The notes: generated from the sequence alone by a model not told the origin. DNA of 64,000 nt from Synaphobranchus kaupii (GCA_029718625.1 CM056385.1:19319154-19383153); one strand, 5' to 3'. Shown: positions 23,611 to 36,511, counted from the first letter of the stretch. Numbers and translations are program-made.

Positions 23611-24289
23611 ATTGAACGTTGAATGTAGTTCACAGTAAGCTGTGGGTAAATCAGCTAAACTATAATTATATTCTAAATACTATTATAAACTATAACATCA
23701 AACAGTTAGACAAGAAAACACAGGGAACAAGTACCATGAGAAAAGGTCCTAGATTAGTGTATCACTCAAGATGGAGTCTGAAGAGGTGTGTCTTCAGGCC
23801 ACGACGGAACACAGGCAGGGTTGGAGTAGAACGTCCAATGGGGGTTTATCCCATGAACTCCATATCGCCATAGCCATGCCGGTGTTCTTTTTTGATGCAG
23901 TCGGTGAACGATTTCCCCAAAACACATTATGGGCACTTGGGCGTTGCTGTAATTTCTTGTCCGTACTTACGCAATGTAATCACAGGACATTTGACCCAGC
24001 CAAAGTATCACACATGACACCAAGAAGAGACAGAGAAGTGGGATTGAGCGTGAGGTTTTCAGTAAAAGTGCATTTCAGTCAGGCCACTGTTGTTCAAATA
24101 ACTTTATTGACATTATGAAACAATACATTTTAGGTTTGGCGGTATGGTTCTGTTCACCAAGCCCTCCCGCCCATCCACGCGAGCAAGCATGGGTATGGCG
24201 GCGAGGGCATCTGCACAACCCCCATTAGGGTTACGCTAGAACAGAACTGCAGCACTGAGAATGGTTTTGACAGATTCCATTCAGTCAGT
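23611..24289. other. Non-coding stretch, possibly repeat-derived
   Basis: The segment GAGGTGTGTCTTCAGGCCAC (about 23791-23810) resembles a phrase found in dispersed fish repeats. I cannot classify it. Confidence 0.3.
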
Positions 24290-24313
24290 TATATATATAT
24301 ATATATATATATA
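24290..24313. repeat. (TA)n microsatellite
   Basis: Pure TA run. Confidence 0.95.
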
Positions 24314-24349
24314 AATGGCACTTTTAAGTGTCATTATCACAACAATTTA

Positions 24350-24720
24350 CAAGGAACCGGGCCTGAACCCCCATAGAGCATGCCTAGGGCGACAGTGGCA
24401 AGGAAAAACACCCTGCTGTTAGCAGGAAGAAACCTTGGGCAGAACCTGACTCTGAGGGGGAAGTCCATCTGCTGCTGACTGGCACCGGTTACTAAATGCT
24501 GATTACAGAATAGACCAGTAGACCGAACATATGAAAATGTCAATGTATAAGGAGCCGGTGAGGAAGACTGATTGAAGCCCGGCAGGTGCATCATAGCTGG
24601 GTACATGCATGGAGCTGGAGCTGACCGTCTGCTTCTGGAGAACGATGTTTGTTGATCTATAGCTACCGCTCCGGCGGATGCCGAAGCGGGAAGGAGAGAG
24701 GAAAAGAAATCAGTAGGCAC
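24350..24720. repeat. Probable dispersed teleost repeat, unclassified
   Basis: Contains GGCGACAGTGGCAAGGAAAA and GCAGGAAGAAACCTTGGGCA followed by GAACCTGACTC, wording I recognise from dispersed repeats in many teleost genomes. Class and ends are unknown. The 127-codon minus-strand frame across it is not a recognised protein. Confidence 0.45.
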
Positions 24721-26277
24721 TCGAAAAATGTTAGTGATTCATGCAGGAGCGATATAGGCTAGGTGTATGTGCGCAATGGGAAACTGAAGAGGATGGAGCT
24801 GGGGTGGAGGGGGGAGGGGGGGTTTGTGTGCAGCGGATGTGCTGACAGGGGATCCACCATGGTAGGGCGAGGCGGTTAAATAGATCGCCTTGTTATGTGA
24901 ATGGACTGATGGGTGAATTGTCACTACTCAGCTGAGCTGTCAGCTGATTAACTATGGCTGGGTTTCACTCTCGTGACCTGCCTGAACTGACGCTATGCTC
25001 GATTTGTCGTTCATGGCCATACTGTTTGTGTGTACGTACTTTTTTTCAGACAGATTTGACAAGTCTCTTATTACTCTCCAAATTATTAATTATTACTCTC
25101 CAAAAACCAAGTGCTGCAGGTTACCAGGGGATATCCAGTAATTGTAACCGGGGGAAATTTGGATCATACACACGTCTGTTAGCGTGTTCTATTTATATAT
25201 TTGTTTGGGAAATGTGTGTTATATTTTGACATGGAAGCGCTGAACGGAGGTGCATATCCGACATGTGATTTAAAGGTGTCTCTGGAATGCTCTGGCAGAC
25301 TGCAGGTCTGTGGATCTGTGGGATGTGCTCCGTACATGAGTCTTCCGGAAGCCCCCTCCAAGAAAGAGATGGTTTCGTGGTGCGTTTCTGATTTCCTTTA
25401 GAATACGCCTGAGTAGTCAAGGAAGGAGAGAAAAAGATATTTTTAGGCTGTTGCTATGTAGGTGATGAATGCCATACCTCAAGGGCCTGATTAGGAGGCC
25501 TGCTTTATGCTCCTGAATCTCAACCGTTACATAAGATCGACTTCTTTCAGGGCTGTCAGTCACCAAACAACACAAAGATAAAATCCCATTGCAAATTAGT
25601 AATGCGAGGTCTCGTTTCTATGTTTGCTCTTACTTCTGTGCCTGCTTGCGTGGGCAGGAAGCCCATATACGTACATCGGATGACATAGTTTTTGAATGGA
25701 ACCATCACACCGGAAGGTTTTTCCCACAATGTTATTTTTTCCCCACTCCATTTTTTAAAGATTAATTTTTAATCATAGCACTCGTTTCTGTGCACTGTTC
25801 GGTCCTTCAAGTGTGCTAATTAGTTTGCAGGAATGAATGTAAGGACCCCCAAGAAGTAAACTACCTATACCTACAACACAGTGATTATGTAGCTGTATCG
25901 CAGAGGATTTATTTATTTTCTGTTTTGATCGTGATGCAGATATTGTGGCCCAGTTTGTGCCTCAGTATCAGCCATTTTTACTGAAAATAAATCTGCCTAC
26001 GTTCATGTTGAGGGGAGATGTCAGCACCTCATTAGTCTTGGGGGGGGGGTGAGAAGATACCGAGCAATACCTGGCAGAATAACTTACCCTCAGTGATAAG
26101 AGCAGTCTGTAAACAAACTCATCTTTCAGAGGGGCTGCCCATGCTTTTGTGTCAGGCACGGAGAGGGAGAGGGGAAGGTTAATTACTGGTTAGCCCGGGC
26201 TTAACATTTCACAGTTATCCTTAAAAAGACACAATTATCCCCACTGCTGTGTGAAGTTCGGCTGGAGGTTGGGGTAA
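24721..26277. other. Unique non-coding stretch
   Basis: No gene or repeat family recognised, apart from a short poly-G at about 26040. Confidence 0.4.
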
Positions 26278-26304
26278 AAAATAAAAAATAAAATAAAATA
26301 AAAA
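26278..26304. repeat. A-rich simple repeat
   Basis: AAAAAT/AAAAT repetition. Confidence 0.85.
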
Positions 26305-26792
26305 CATTCCTCAAAGCAATTAGCAATGTGTTTGAGTCCTGAGCCCTGAAACGGCTAACTCTCTCCTCTCCCTTGGGAGGGCAATTTCCTCAGTGCAGAA
26401 ATGATCGTTATGAAGGTTTGCAAAAGAACATTACTGCTTGAGCAATGCTCACCATAAGGGCGCGTTTGCTTTTGATCTGAGAGCTATTTCATTGAATGAG
26501 TCGTTTCAATTAAAAGGAAAATCAAATAACTAAAGTGAATGAATATCTTCACAAATGGAATACAATTATTTTGTTGCTGTTTTCCCACCAGCTTGAGGAA
26601 TTCCTCTGTATTTCTTTCTGTTTTCAAATTGCTTGCTATTTTTAGAATTCATAACTGCACGTGTCGCACCCCGCACAGTACTTATTTTCATTCAGGCACA
26701 TGGTAATTTACTGCAAACATTTTCATCACAAATTACAGCCTGTCATGTAAAACATGTTGACAAACGTCACAGAGGATGACTATCTCAGAGAA
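26305..26792. other. Unique stretch, possible conserved non-coding DNA
   Basis: No repeat or gene recognised. It has TTAATT/ATTAG-type words in a non-repetitive background. Function not established. Confidence 0.25.
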
Positions 26793-26878
26793 TAACATAA
26801 AAAGAGATGTAAAGAGAGAAACATAAATAAGATATAACGACAGTAACATAAAAAGAGATATAAAGACAGTAACAAAAG
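26793..26878 (+). repeat. 26-bp imperfect tandem repeat
   Basis: About three copies of TAACATAAAAAGAGATATAA followed by AGACAG, with one degenerate 25-bp unit. Confidence 0.8.
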
Positions 26879-27100
26879 AAAGACCCATCTTGTCCCTTGG
26901 GTGACATAACCCACCGTGAGCGGGTTAAGTGTCACTGCGGTACAGTTCTCGGGGGCTTTGCTGCGGGAAGCTGCTCGTTCTGATGCCGAATAGACATGGG
27001 CTTTTCTAATCTATTCACGGCACATTGTAAACAGAGCGGCAGCATCAAAGGACAAACCAGGGAAATCCTAAACCTGCACTTACTGAAGGGAAATAGCGAG

Positions 27101-27233
27101 TACACAGCAAAAATGCCAGTGTAAATCTAATACTACTGGTGTACGTTTAACACCCTCGGGTGTTTATATGAGACTGTGGTGTCATAGTAAACACCCCGGG
27201 GCGTTAAACGTACACCACCATTTGTGCTGTGTA
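27101..27233. mobile_element. Palindromic MITE, CACAGCAAAAATG family, TA-flanked
   Basis: Bounded by TA. The ends are CACAGCAAAAATG and CATTTGTGCTGTG, and the arms include GGTGTACGTTTAACACCC / GGCGTTAAACGTACACC, so the whole element folds back. A second family member is at 50865-50971. Confidence 0.8.
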
Positions 27234-28207
27234 TAAGGGGGTGTGAATGGATGAACATGTGCAAATGAACCCAAGGTTATCTAGATTAATCTGCCGAACG
27301 CGTAGCCCGTATCTTGTAAAAATGATGTGTTATAAAAGGAAATAAAGGCACGCGGGCACTTGCTCCAAGCTGTTGTCTCCATAGGGTGCGTGCCCATCCA
27401 TTGCCAGATTCCAGGTGGTTAGACGGAGGATCAAATCAAAGCCTGTGAAGTTTAATTGGAAGCCGGGTTGTAAATTCTTCACGTCGTTCGTCACTCAGCC
27501 TGAAGGTCCCTTGTTTGTTGGTGACCCTCAGCGTGCAGCATGTTAATTCTGCTGTTAATTAACGAGAGGGGGCCCGCGCTCCTCTCGGCTGTCAGATTAT
27601 TCTCACAAACTTTTGATTACGTTCAGAAATATGCGCTTGGCCTATATGTCAAATGTCGCAGAAATTATACTTTCAGGTGGCGAAGGCTGCACACTGCAAA
27701 GGCACTAACCACTAACCACTGGTAACAACGGTAGCTTGTGCATGGTCTGTCCTCATCACTGATCTACGTGCTGGCATGTTGTTCTAGAGTAGGCTACTGC
27801 AAAAATATGCAGAGAAATTAACCAAGCATAGGCTATCGGCTCAATGAATAGAACCTGACCCTATAAATAAAGTTAAGTATGTAACTGAAATGGAATCCCA
27901 GTTGCACACAGGCAATTTGGCCTGCAGCATTCTGAAGATAGAGGTTGTTAAGCTGTGGACCGGCCAAAATCCCTTAGTAACATATCGATAACATCGTGAA
28001 TTATAGTAACAGCAAACCAAATAGCATGTCCTTGGTGTATTCAGTAGATTCTTTCTGCTGATTGATTAAATGACACAACGTGAAATTAACTATGGACTGC
28101 TGCCTCTAGTTTAGGGCCAGAAATGCATTGCTTTAACTCACAGCTGACTGAGAAAACTACAAGTACAAACCTGGATTTGGTTCAAGGAGCAGAATCGCTT
28201 GTATAGG
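27234..28207. other. Unique stretch, possible conserved non-coding DNA at its start
   Basis: No gene or repeat recognised. The part at about 27400-27620 is non-repetitive with TTAATTAACG-type sites. Regulatory role is inference. Confidence 0.25.
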
Positions 28208-28640
28208 GGGTCATTCCATGAAAAGAGTGCCTTTTCACTTGAAAAGTTGAAATTATGATCTTTTATGAAAATTTTTATATGATAGGAAATTGTATCGTGC
28301 CATTGAAGGCTGTATACTTATGTTCAAAGCATTTTGGTCCCTCTCTAGGCTGAGGTCATGTTCAGATTATGAATGTGTTTTAAATATTGTGTTTTTTGTA
28401 ATGATTGTGCCAGGGCAACTGATTTTCTGGCGACATACCTTGTATTTATAGGAGAAACCTTTACATTTAAAAGAGAAACCCTCCCAGCATGTCCAAGTCC
28501 TTAATACGCCATTGTTCTTTTTACCCAGCGAAGGGGTAAAATGCCATTTGTTTTAACATTTCTTCTTTTTTGATCAATGTAACAGGGTTGATACTGTGGC
28601 AACAGGACTGACCATAGTAACAGGGCAGATTTTTTAGTTC
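28208..28640. repeat. Possible DNA-element remnant sharing a terminus with 21388
   Basis: Begins with the same GGGTCATTCCATGAAAAG string as 21388. It later has AACAGGGTTGATACTGTGGC and AACAGGACTGACC near 28580-28615. Class and right boundary unknown. Confidence 0.4.
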
Positions 28641-29325
28641 AGTGTTACCATTTCAGTTACATATTTTGTTCTATTTTGTTTGATAGAGATAGTGTGTACA
28701 ATTAAAAGAAGAGAACATGAGACTCAGTCATCCAGCATCAGAACAGCCTAAGATATCCTTAAAACATTGTGCTAAATCACACACATCCTCAGCAGGTAAA
28801 TCAGTTTCCCTTGTGGGCTGCATGGAGTGGTGATTTAAAACGAATGCATCCTCTGATGCATAGCATTCTGGAACGGAGACCGGTTTTAAAGTATGTTTCA
28901 CACATGTTTCTACTAATCACTGCATATAAAAATGCAGTTCTGAATTTAAGCAATCATTGTGCGTTCAGTAGGGTCTATAATAAATTGTGTGTAGATTTTA
29001 CTCCATCATTACAACATTCTGAATTGTGCCATCGAGCCAAGGGCAACTTCTGATTTCCCAGTCTTGTCATGGATTATGGGTTTGATTAATAGCCTACTGT
29101 ATATTACAATACTTCCTAGTTAGCAAAACAGGCGTGATTTAGCCTACACGTCGGTTGGACAGATGACTGTTCAGAATAAAACTAAAAGTGTATTTACTGG
29201 AAACCTCAGATATCACTTATTAAGCTAAGCAATTAACATTGTTAACAAATAAAAGTAAAAAAAAATTCAAAAAAAGTCATAAAAGTAAAGATAATTTCCA
29301 AAAACAAGGCATCAACGAAATGAGG
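28641..29325. other. Unique AT-rich stretch
   Basis: Nothing recognisable. Confidence 0.4.
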
Positions 29326-29505
29326 AAAGGACTAACAAAATCGGGATTAAGTAAATCGGAATTAACAAAATCAAGATGAACAAAGTCGGGTTTAACAAAA
29401 TCGGGATTATGAAAATCGGGATTAAGTAAACCGGGATTATCAAAATCGGGATTTTCCAAGTCGGGTTTATCAAAATCGGGATTTTCAAAGTCTGGTTTTT
29501 TAAGA
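29326..29505 (-). repeat. 15-bp minisatellite, TCGGGATTAACAAAA
   Basis: Eleven units in exact 15-bp register from 29341 to 29505, with a degenerate twelfth upstream. Variants include TCGGGTTTATCAAAA and TCGGGATTTTCCAAG. Because the unit is a multiple of 3, the frames stay open. On the minus strand each unit reads as a five-residue NPDFx block within a 152-codon frame (29277-29735). The non-repeat part of that frame resembles no protein I know, so a gene is not supported. Confidence 0.85.
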
Positions 29506-30669
29506 GTACTTTTGCATGTTTCGGAGTAGAACTGCGCATGTCTGCTCTCTCCCGAATCAACAGTGGGGATCGTGCATGATAGCTGCGGTTTCAAATAACT
29601 AATTGGACATTCCAAATTAGGGTCAGAATTGGACATGTTCAGCCCCATGTTACACAATATGACGTCTTTTATGGATGGACAATGTATTTTGAAACAAATG
29701 CCTCCATGTAATAGTGTGTTAAGTATCCACTGCATCGCAGCTTGTAATGGTTATTGGATAAAGGTGGATAAAAATGTCTTCTCTAAGAAATATGATTTCT
29801 GTGTGGAAATTTCCTCTTGAGTGCAGAACTGAACCATTGCATGGCAGCGCAACCATGGAGGGGAATGGAGAATCTTCACTCCAGTACAGTAACTGGGGAG
29901 TTGCTTCTTTTTTTTTATTTAAAAGCCCTCATCAAAAGTGCTCCTCACCCTTGGCAATGAAAAGTTGCAGTTTTCAAGGAGCATTGGACACAAAACTCCA
30001 CCAGGATGTTGACTTTCACAGGTATCCCTCTAGAGACATACCTGTAACATGTAGACATTGTAAATGGTTTTCATCTTGTGAAGTCTAATGGCTATTTCCC
30101 ACCAGTCAAAAAGAATATATGAAAATGTGCTCTAAATAATACAGCTACCTTTGTGATCCACTGAAAACAGTGTGATCCGTGACTATCAGAAATAGTCTCA
30201 ACATCCACAAATGGATTGTTAGTTATAAGCCTTAAAGACGCCAGATAGCTTTTGGTTATTATAGAAGCACAACTCTCGGGTTGAAATTATTCATCTTCAG
30301 TTTTGGGTTGAGGCTGCAGTGAGTTTAGTAAGAACGAGAGTCCCCGGACTAGTATGGACATCTCTAATGAATTTGAGCTTTGATTGCCTCTGCGTGCTGA
30401 GTGAGGACAATGTAATAACCCTGCAGTAATAAGCACTTTATCAAAGTTGCCAAAGCAGCACTCCCAGGTCAAAGGTCACATTTCTTATTTGATTTGCATG
30501 CGACTCCTAAGCTGTAATGTGAAATGCTGCTAAAAGGTGTAGTGGGGCTTTTTCTCCACCCAGGATCAAGTGCTCATTAAATACCACAGTACAGAACCTT
30601 GTAATAAATGAACCATGCAGTTACATTTGTGAGGTAGCAAAGAAATGGCAAAAGCACTGTCAAGAAGGG
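29506..30669. other. Unique non-coding stretch
   Basis: Nothing recognisable. Confidence 0.4.
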
Positions 30670-30925
30670 GTTTGTCATCTTTATTTTCCGGTGCACGTCG
30701 AATAGGCACAGTCAATTGTGCAGCGAATGGTGCACTGGGCGTGGCTGAATTTTGTTATTTTTGTGAAATTCAGAGGTTAGGAGTACACAGCTCACAGCGC
30801 TCTATGCAGTTTTAAAATTGTATATATATTAGTGGGTGTGTTTCAGCTGGATTCAACCATAGCCAATCAAATTACCTCTTTACAGTCCCTTTAGGCGCTT
30901 TGTGCATTGAGACCCTGTCTACTGC
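30670..30925. repeat. Probable DNA-element remnant of a common fish type
   Basis: GTGCACTGGGCGTGGCTGAA and ATAGCCAATCAAATTACCTC followed by AGTCCCTTTAGGCGC resemble the interior of a frequent fish non-autonomous DNA element. Termini not located. Confidence 0.4.
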
Positions 30926-31372
30926 CAATTTCCCTCTACCAATGCAGTATTTTTCATTGATATCACAAAAAGATTTATGCTATCAATGTATTAATGCATT
31001 TGGTTTCACAGGGGAATGTTTAAAATCATAAACCAAGTTGACCTATACTCATGTTTTAGTCCTATTGTTTTTTACAGGGTATTTAAGTGCAGTGATGGGC
31101 ATCAGATTTCTAAGTCAATAAATTCTACAAGTTAATAGCCCATGCAGAAACTAGCGCATTTGTATATTTAAATGACTGTTAACAAATTATGGCCAACATT
31201 TTGCATTGATATTATGCTCAAACATTTTCACTAAGCATTCAATCGTGCAATTGGACAACGTCATGTGCGAATAAATGAAAATCAGAAATATGAGTTAATC
31301 CATTCACCAAAGGTGTCTTCATTCATAAGCACCATTGGTCGCTACAACAATACAACACAATCGATTGAACTG
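30926..31372. other. Unique AT-rich stretch
   Basis: Nothing recognisable. Confidence 0.4.
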
Positions 31373-31620
31373 TACACTGTAAAAAAAATACCATAAAAAC
31401 GGCAGCAATGTTGCCAGTGAAAAACCATTTAATGAAGGGAGGATCTGTATGAATCCTCTTATTTAGCTATATAAATCATGTTATCTAACTGTGGAAATCC
31501 TGTTATGTTATGGGATGACTGATAAATAATGAGTTATTGCTGTTAGTCTACATGACAAAAAAAAACAAAAAACAATGAAACCCTGTAACATTTTTATGGT
31601 AAAATGTATGGTTTTATGGT
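31373..31620. repeat. Possible MITE remnant
   Basis: Starts TACACTGTAAAAAAAATACC followed by AAAACGGCAGCAATGTTGCC, similar to a fish MITE type with CACTGTAAAAA ends. The opposite terminus is not clear. Confidence 0.35.
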
Positions 31621-31699
31621 TTTAAAATTTAAAATTGGATTAGAGTTTACTATTTTTACTCCCAAAAAGATGATGAATAGGTTATGATCATGCATGCAT

Positions 31700-31893
31700 T
31701 GCTTGGGAAAGCCCCGAAATGAGCAACTGGATCTGGATTGACACCCCACACAGGGGCTCTCCTCCCACTTTGGCGCATGGCGAGACGCCGAATTACGCGC
31801 CAAACGGCGCGTGACCAATCCATGACAAAATTGCCACTTCGCCAGTGCAACGGCTCACCACACGCCGTGCGCTGGCCGGAAAATAGAGCCCTG
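31700..31893 (-). repeat. Probable DNA-element remnant, GGGCTCTATTTT end
   Basis: On the minus strand it begins AGGGCTCTATTTTCCGGCCA and contains clustered GGCGC/GCGCC words, as in a common fish non-autonomous element. The other end and class are uncertain. Confidence 0.4.
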
Positions 31894-31981
31894 TCATGTC
31901 CATAAATTAAAGTGTAACTCATGGAAGGTCTTATTGCTGGCTTTGTTCTCACCTCATTTTTTTTTGTCTAATATGATGTGG

Positions 31982-32225
31982 GATCTGGGGGGTATTCCAC
32001 AAAACAGGATTATTGAGTCTTCCAGAAAACTGTGGGAACAATATGGCTGCATCATCACATTAATGAGATTTCAGTTGATGAAAATGCATAAGAACCTGGT
32101 TTAGATGTGTGATTGAGTCATAGACATTGTTAGTTGCTGATATTGGAGAAAGTTTCTGAGGCTATTTCAAGATATTATTTTGGAGTTATCTGGCTAACCT
32201 GCCTTGTGGAATACCCCCCAGATCA
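31982..32225. mobile_element. MITE with perfect 21-bp TIRs
   Basis: GATCTGGGGGGTATTCCACAA at the left is exactly complementary to the right end at about 32205-32225. The flanking GATC belongs to the palindrome, so TIR and target duplication cannot be separated here. The interior is AT-rich and non-coding. Confidence 0.8.
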
Positions 32226-32243
32226 TGAGCATGTGCAATCCTG

Positions 32244-32244
32244 C

Positions 32245-32289
<45 letters not shown>
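32244..32289. repeat. (ATT)n microsatellite
   Basis: About 15 tandem ATT units. Confidence 0.95.
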
Positions 32290-32290
<1 letters not shown>

Positions 32291-34909
32291 CAGGCAACAT
32301 GTTAGTTTAGACAGGCTTAAAGAGTCAGGCCGGCTCCGGCGGAATAGTGATGTTCACTATTAGTCCATTCACATAGCAGGGCAGGATATTTAAATGGCCT
32401 CTCCCTACTCATTTGGCTGCTTTCTCCTGTCTGCATGCATGCTGCACGCTGCCAGTCTAAACCCCTTCCTCCACCCCAGCTCCATCCCTCATGTGTTTAT
32501 AAGATTATCCTTATTGCTGCTGGATCTGTTCTATGTGTACCCCTCTGGGGGTATTTCTGTTGCCCTCCCTGCCTCATACATGCATCCTTGCATAGATGGG
32601 CCGGAGGGCTTCCGGAACGGAGCCACGCTAGCGAACATAACTGTATTGCCTTTACGATTCATAATAAACCCAGGCAGCGCAGGTACGTGGGGCCGACGTA
32701 GGCGCTCTGTCATTTTCCGTCTGTGGGAGAGAGTCGCAGCGTAGCATGGGGGGAGTTTGCCCATTAGGAAGATGTCGCAGCTATGTTGCTTTACCGCTGC
32801 TAGGCTATAGAATCATATTTGTGTCAAAAGTATTAAACAAAACATCATATCAAGAGTTACGACCCTGGCAAGTATCAAACAAATCAGACAATTTGCGCAG
32901 GCATAGAACTAAATTACTTGCAATATATATATAAATTACTTGCAATATATATATGCCGTCAGGGATAGATTCCAACTTTGACAACAGTGGTCCTGACTGA
33001 ATTTTTATTGCATAAATTTTAGGGGTGTTTGATTAGCAGTAACAGTTATCTATTTATGAATTATATGAATTTGGTATGCATAATGCATGTTCAAGCTTTA
33101 TATAGATCTGGCTTTGACTGCTTAGTATTATCATTGTCCCATTCAAATAGATCTGTACTGAATTCATTCTTAATTTTTAACAAACATGAATTAGAATATT
33201 CCAGAATACTCTGTTTCTGTCATTCAAGTGTAGAGCACTAATTGATAATGGCATTCCAAGTTTGGTTGAAGTGCACATGTTTACCAGTCAGCCAGTGTAC
33301 TTTGATAATCTGTATGCAAATGTCTACATCTTGCATTCATCTAGTGTATGGATAAGCTCACCACGTTTCCCCCTGTGTAAAGAGTATTGCATATGGATGT
33401 GGAATTAGCATATGGGATTGATTTCATAAATACATTAAAACGTGTCTGTGCATGCATTGTGCCAAATCTTCAGCTGCTCTTTCAACGTACATCTGCCCAG
33501 AATTTGTTCATCGTGTCATATACCGTAGGAGGTTATGCAAATAATGCGTCTCCATTTATAAACATCAACTTTAACCTGCAAGGTAGTCAACCCAAGAGTA
33601 CGGACCACACTCTATCAGAGGATTAAATGGAGTGTAGTGCTTTAAAATTTGTAAATGACGATAAGGGAAAACAAGTTTAGCTACTAGACGGCCTGGTGAT
33701 GCAGAGCAGAGTGATAATCAGAAAGAGGAGCCATTTTGAGGTTTTTGTAGAAACATGATCGAGACAAATGTTAGAATCATAGTTATTTTCCCTGCCAGTG
33801 CCAAATGTTTTGAACTGTGGCCTGAGCATCTTTATTTTTTTCTTCACAATGTCACAAGGCTGGCACAGTCAGAGGTTGGGTAAGGTGGTGCTATGGGCTC
33901 TTTTCCTGGTTACAGCTGTGTAGTCTGTGCAATTGCCAAGAAGGTACATTTACATCATAGTTCTACAAATGCATTACTTCCTATTCATGTGGCCTATACT
34001 ATGTTTGTAAGACTATTCTACACCTGCATAGCTGAATAACTGAACAATTTTTTTTTTTTTAAATTAGTGTTCCACAGCATGTCATACCCTAAACAAGTAT
34101 GATGGTTAAACACTGAAACAATGACCTTCATTTTTTAACTTATTATTCCGTTCATCAGGCACATAGATTTTAACATTATTGCAAACTGAATGTTAATGCC
34201 TTTTATATAAATCTTAAATCTTTCCAACTCTGTAGCTAGCCTCAAGTTGTTGAACAAGCATTGTTCAACATATTATTATTTTATGACATATTTTGTGCCC
34301 CCTTGCCTGTATTATATCAACGCACCAATTTAAATGCTGCTCCATTTTATCACTCTGATTATTGCCTGCTTGTTTTGCCAACAATAATTCATGCTTTATA
34401 GCATCAGTTTTTCTTTCCTTCATTTTTCAGTCAACATGGCATATTAAGCATTCTACGCAGTGTATTCAATTCCTCAGCTGACATTGGCTTGGGCCAGGTT
34501 TACCTTTGTTTCTTCCCTTATGGAAGACAAATGCGCATGAACATATATTGAAATAAATACATTATTAATATATTTTAAAACCTCACAATATGTGTTGTAG
34601 TGCAGGACACCGCCATGGACAGCCCGCCGGCATTGTACATGCTGCTGACCTCCCCTGCTGTGGAAGCAGACAGCAGAAGCTGGCGCTACCCATACGCAGG
34701 CAAATGTGGAGATTCTGGTAACCGCACCCCTGCGGAAAAATATACAAACTATTGCAGCTTTCAGGTATTGCACTAAAAGGAAAACAATACAGTGAAATAC
34801 AGTACATTATCATTGTATTTTCAAAAATAAGGCCACATCTTTACAATGTACTGCAGTGTGTTTAATTTCATTAAGATTTTGATATTTACATAGCGATCTG
34901 TACATACTA
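32290..34909. other. Unique AT-rich stretch
   Basis: No gene recognised. Small features include a direct duplication of ATTACTTGCAATATATATAT at about 32914-32955 and a 10-bp hairpin TGTTGAACAA-GCA-TTGTTCAACA at 34248-34270. Confidence 0.4.
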
Positions 34910-35470
34910 ACATTTCTTGTGCAGTGTATGCTCACATATCCATGTGAGAATAACATTTACTGTGCAGTGCATGCTCACATATCCATGTGAGAATAACATT
35001 TACTGTGCAGTGTATGCTCACATATCCATGTGAGAATAACATTTACTGTGCAGTGTATGCTCACATATCCATGTGAGAATAACATTTACTGTGCAGTGCA
35101 TGCTCACATATCCATGTGAGAATAACATTTACTGTGCAGTGCATGCTCACATATCCATGTGAGAATAACATTTACTGTGCAGTGCATGCTCACATATCCA
35201 TGTGAGAATAACATTTACTGTGCAGTGCATGCTCACATATCCATGTGAGAATAACATTTACTGTGCAGTGTATGCTCACATATCCATGTGAGAATAACAT
35301 TTACTGTGCAGTGCATGCTCACATATCCATGTGAGAATAACATTTACTGTGCAGTGTATGCTCACATATCCATGTGAGAATAACATTTACTGTGCAGTGT
35401 ATGCTCACATATCCATGTGAGAATAACATTTACTGTGCAGTGTATGCTCACATATTCATGTGAGAACATT
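34910..35470. repeat. 43-bp minisatellite with an internal hairpin
   Basis: Thirteen units at a strict 43-bp spacing, anchored on GCAGTG(T/C)ATGCTCACAT at 34921 through 35437. Each unit contains CTCACAT-ATCC-ATGTGAG, a perfect 7-bp stem with a 4-nt loop. Units are almost identical apart from one T/C site, which reads T C T T C C C C T C T T T in order. The last copy has CATATTCATG and then diverges. No spacers, so this is not a CRISPR array. Confidence 0.97.
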
Positions 35471-36511
35471 TAAATGTGAAAGTGATATAAAAGTGATAGT
35501 ATGTGCACAGATTATTGAGCCACTCAATTCACATTATTGTTACATATCATGCATCCATAGTTATGCTACTAGCGGCCAATATATCTTTACCAATTTTACC
35601 CTCTGTGACCACTGATAACCATGACTTTGTGCATCTATTCTACACAATGACTGTGCCTCAGCAGATCCATTCAAAATGGAAAGCTTTATTTATTTTTAAT
35701 AATCCTTACAATAATTAAAGAGCAATTTGGTTAAGATACATTGCAAAATCAATACCCTTATATAAGACCAGTGATTATTGATGCGTGCCAATTTCTACGC
35801 ACCGTAATGGCTTCACTGAATCTTAAATTAGTTGTCATTCAAGGAAAATTAAGTGTTTTTCCTCCACATGTGATGAAAAATTGTATTGCTACGCATATGT
35901 TGCATAATGATACAATTTTTAGCCCCTTGCGAGAGACTGAGAATGGTGGATGAATATTGCTCTGTTGCTGAGGAACCCATCCGGGAAGCATGCAGAGCCA
36001 TAAGAGGAGACAGGCCCCAGATGTTGGATTCTGAGATGGATGATACATCAGGAAACAAATACGTTTGTATTGTATAATCTGACACAGAATGGTGTGAATA
36101 GTGTGTTCAGAAACTGGCATAAAGACATGAGTGGATTACTCAGCACTCCCTGTGTACAGGAAAAGACAAAACGATATCAATAGGAGAACCCCATTAGGGT
36201 CTTATGTTGCTATTATAATGGTATGCGATGCTGTAGTCAAATTTTGACTAACAAATAATATCCCACTAATCTAAACTCTGATAAATTAAGAGCCCCCTCC
36301 TCCCGCCCCCGTCAACTCACCCCCGTGATTTGGTATGCTAAACAAAAACTGCAGCACTTTTTAGGATAGATAATTTATTATAAAACTGTACTCAAATGCT
36401 TCCCTTTGGTTCCGAACACAGGAAGATATGTGAACATTAGCAAAAATCGGTAATGGGCCTAAAAAATACACTCGGAACTGTAATGCTTAGTAATTATTTG
36501 TTCATTGTTTT
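35471..36511. other. Unique non-coding stretch
   Basis: Nothing recognisable. A short C-rich patch lies at about 36295-36325. Confidence 0.4.

Noticed and set aside
34910..35470. CRISPR array appearance (regular hairpin-bearing repeats)
   Set aside because: The units are directly contiguous with no variable spacers, and the genome is vertebrate. It is a minisatellite.
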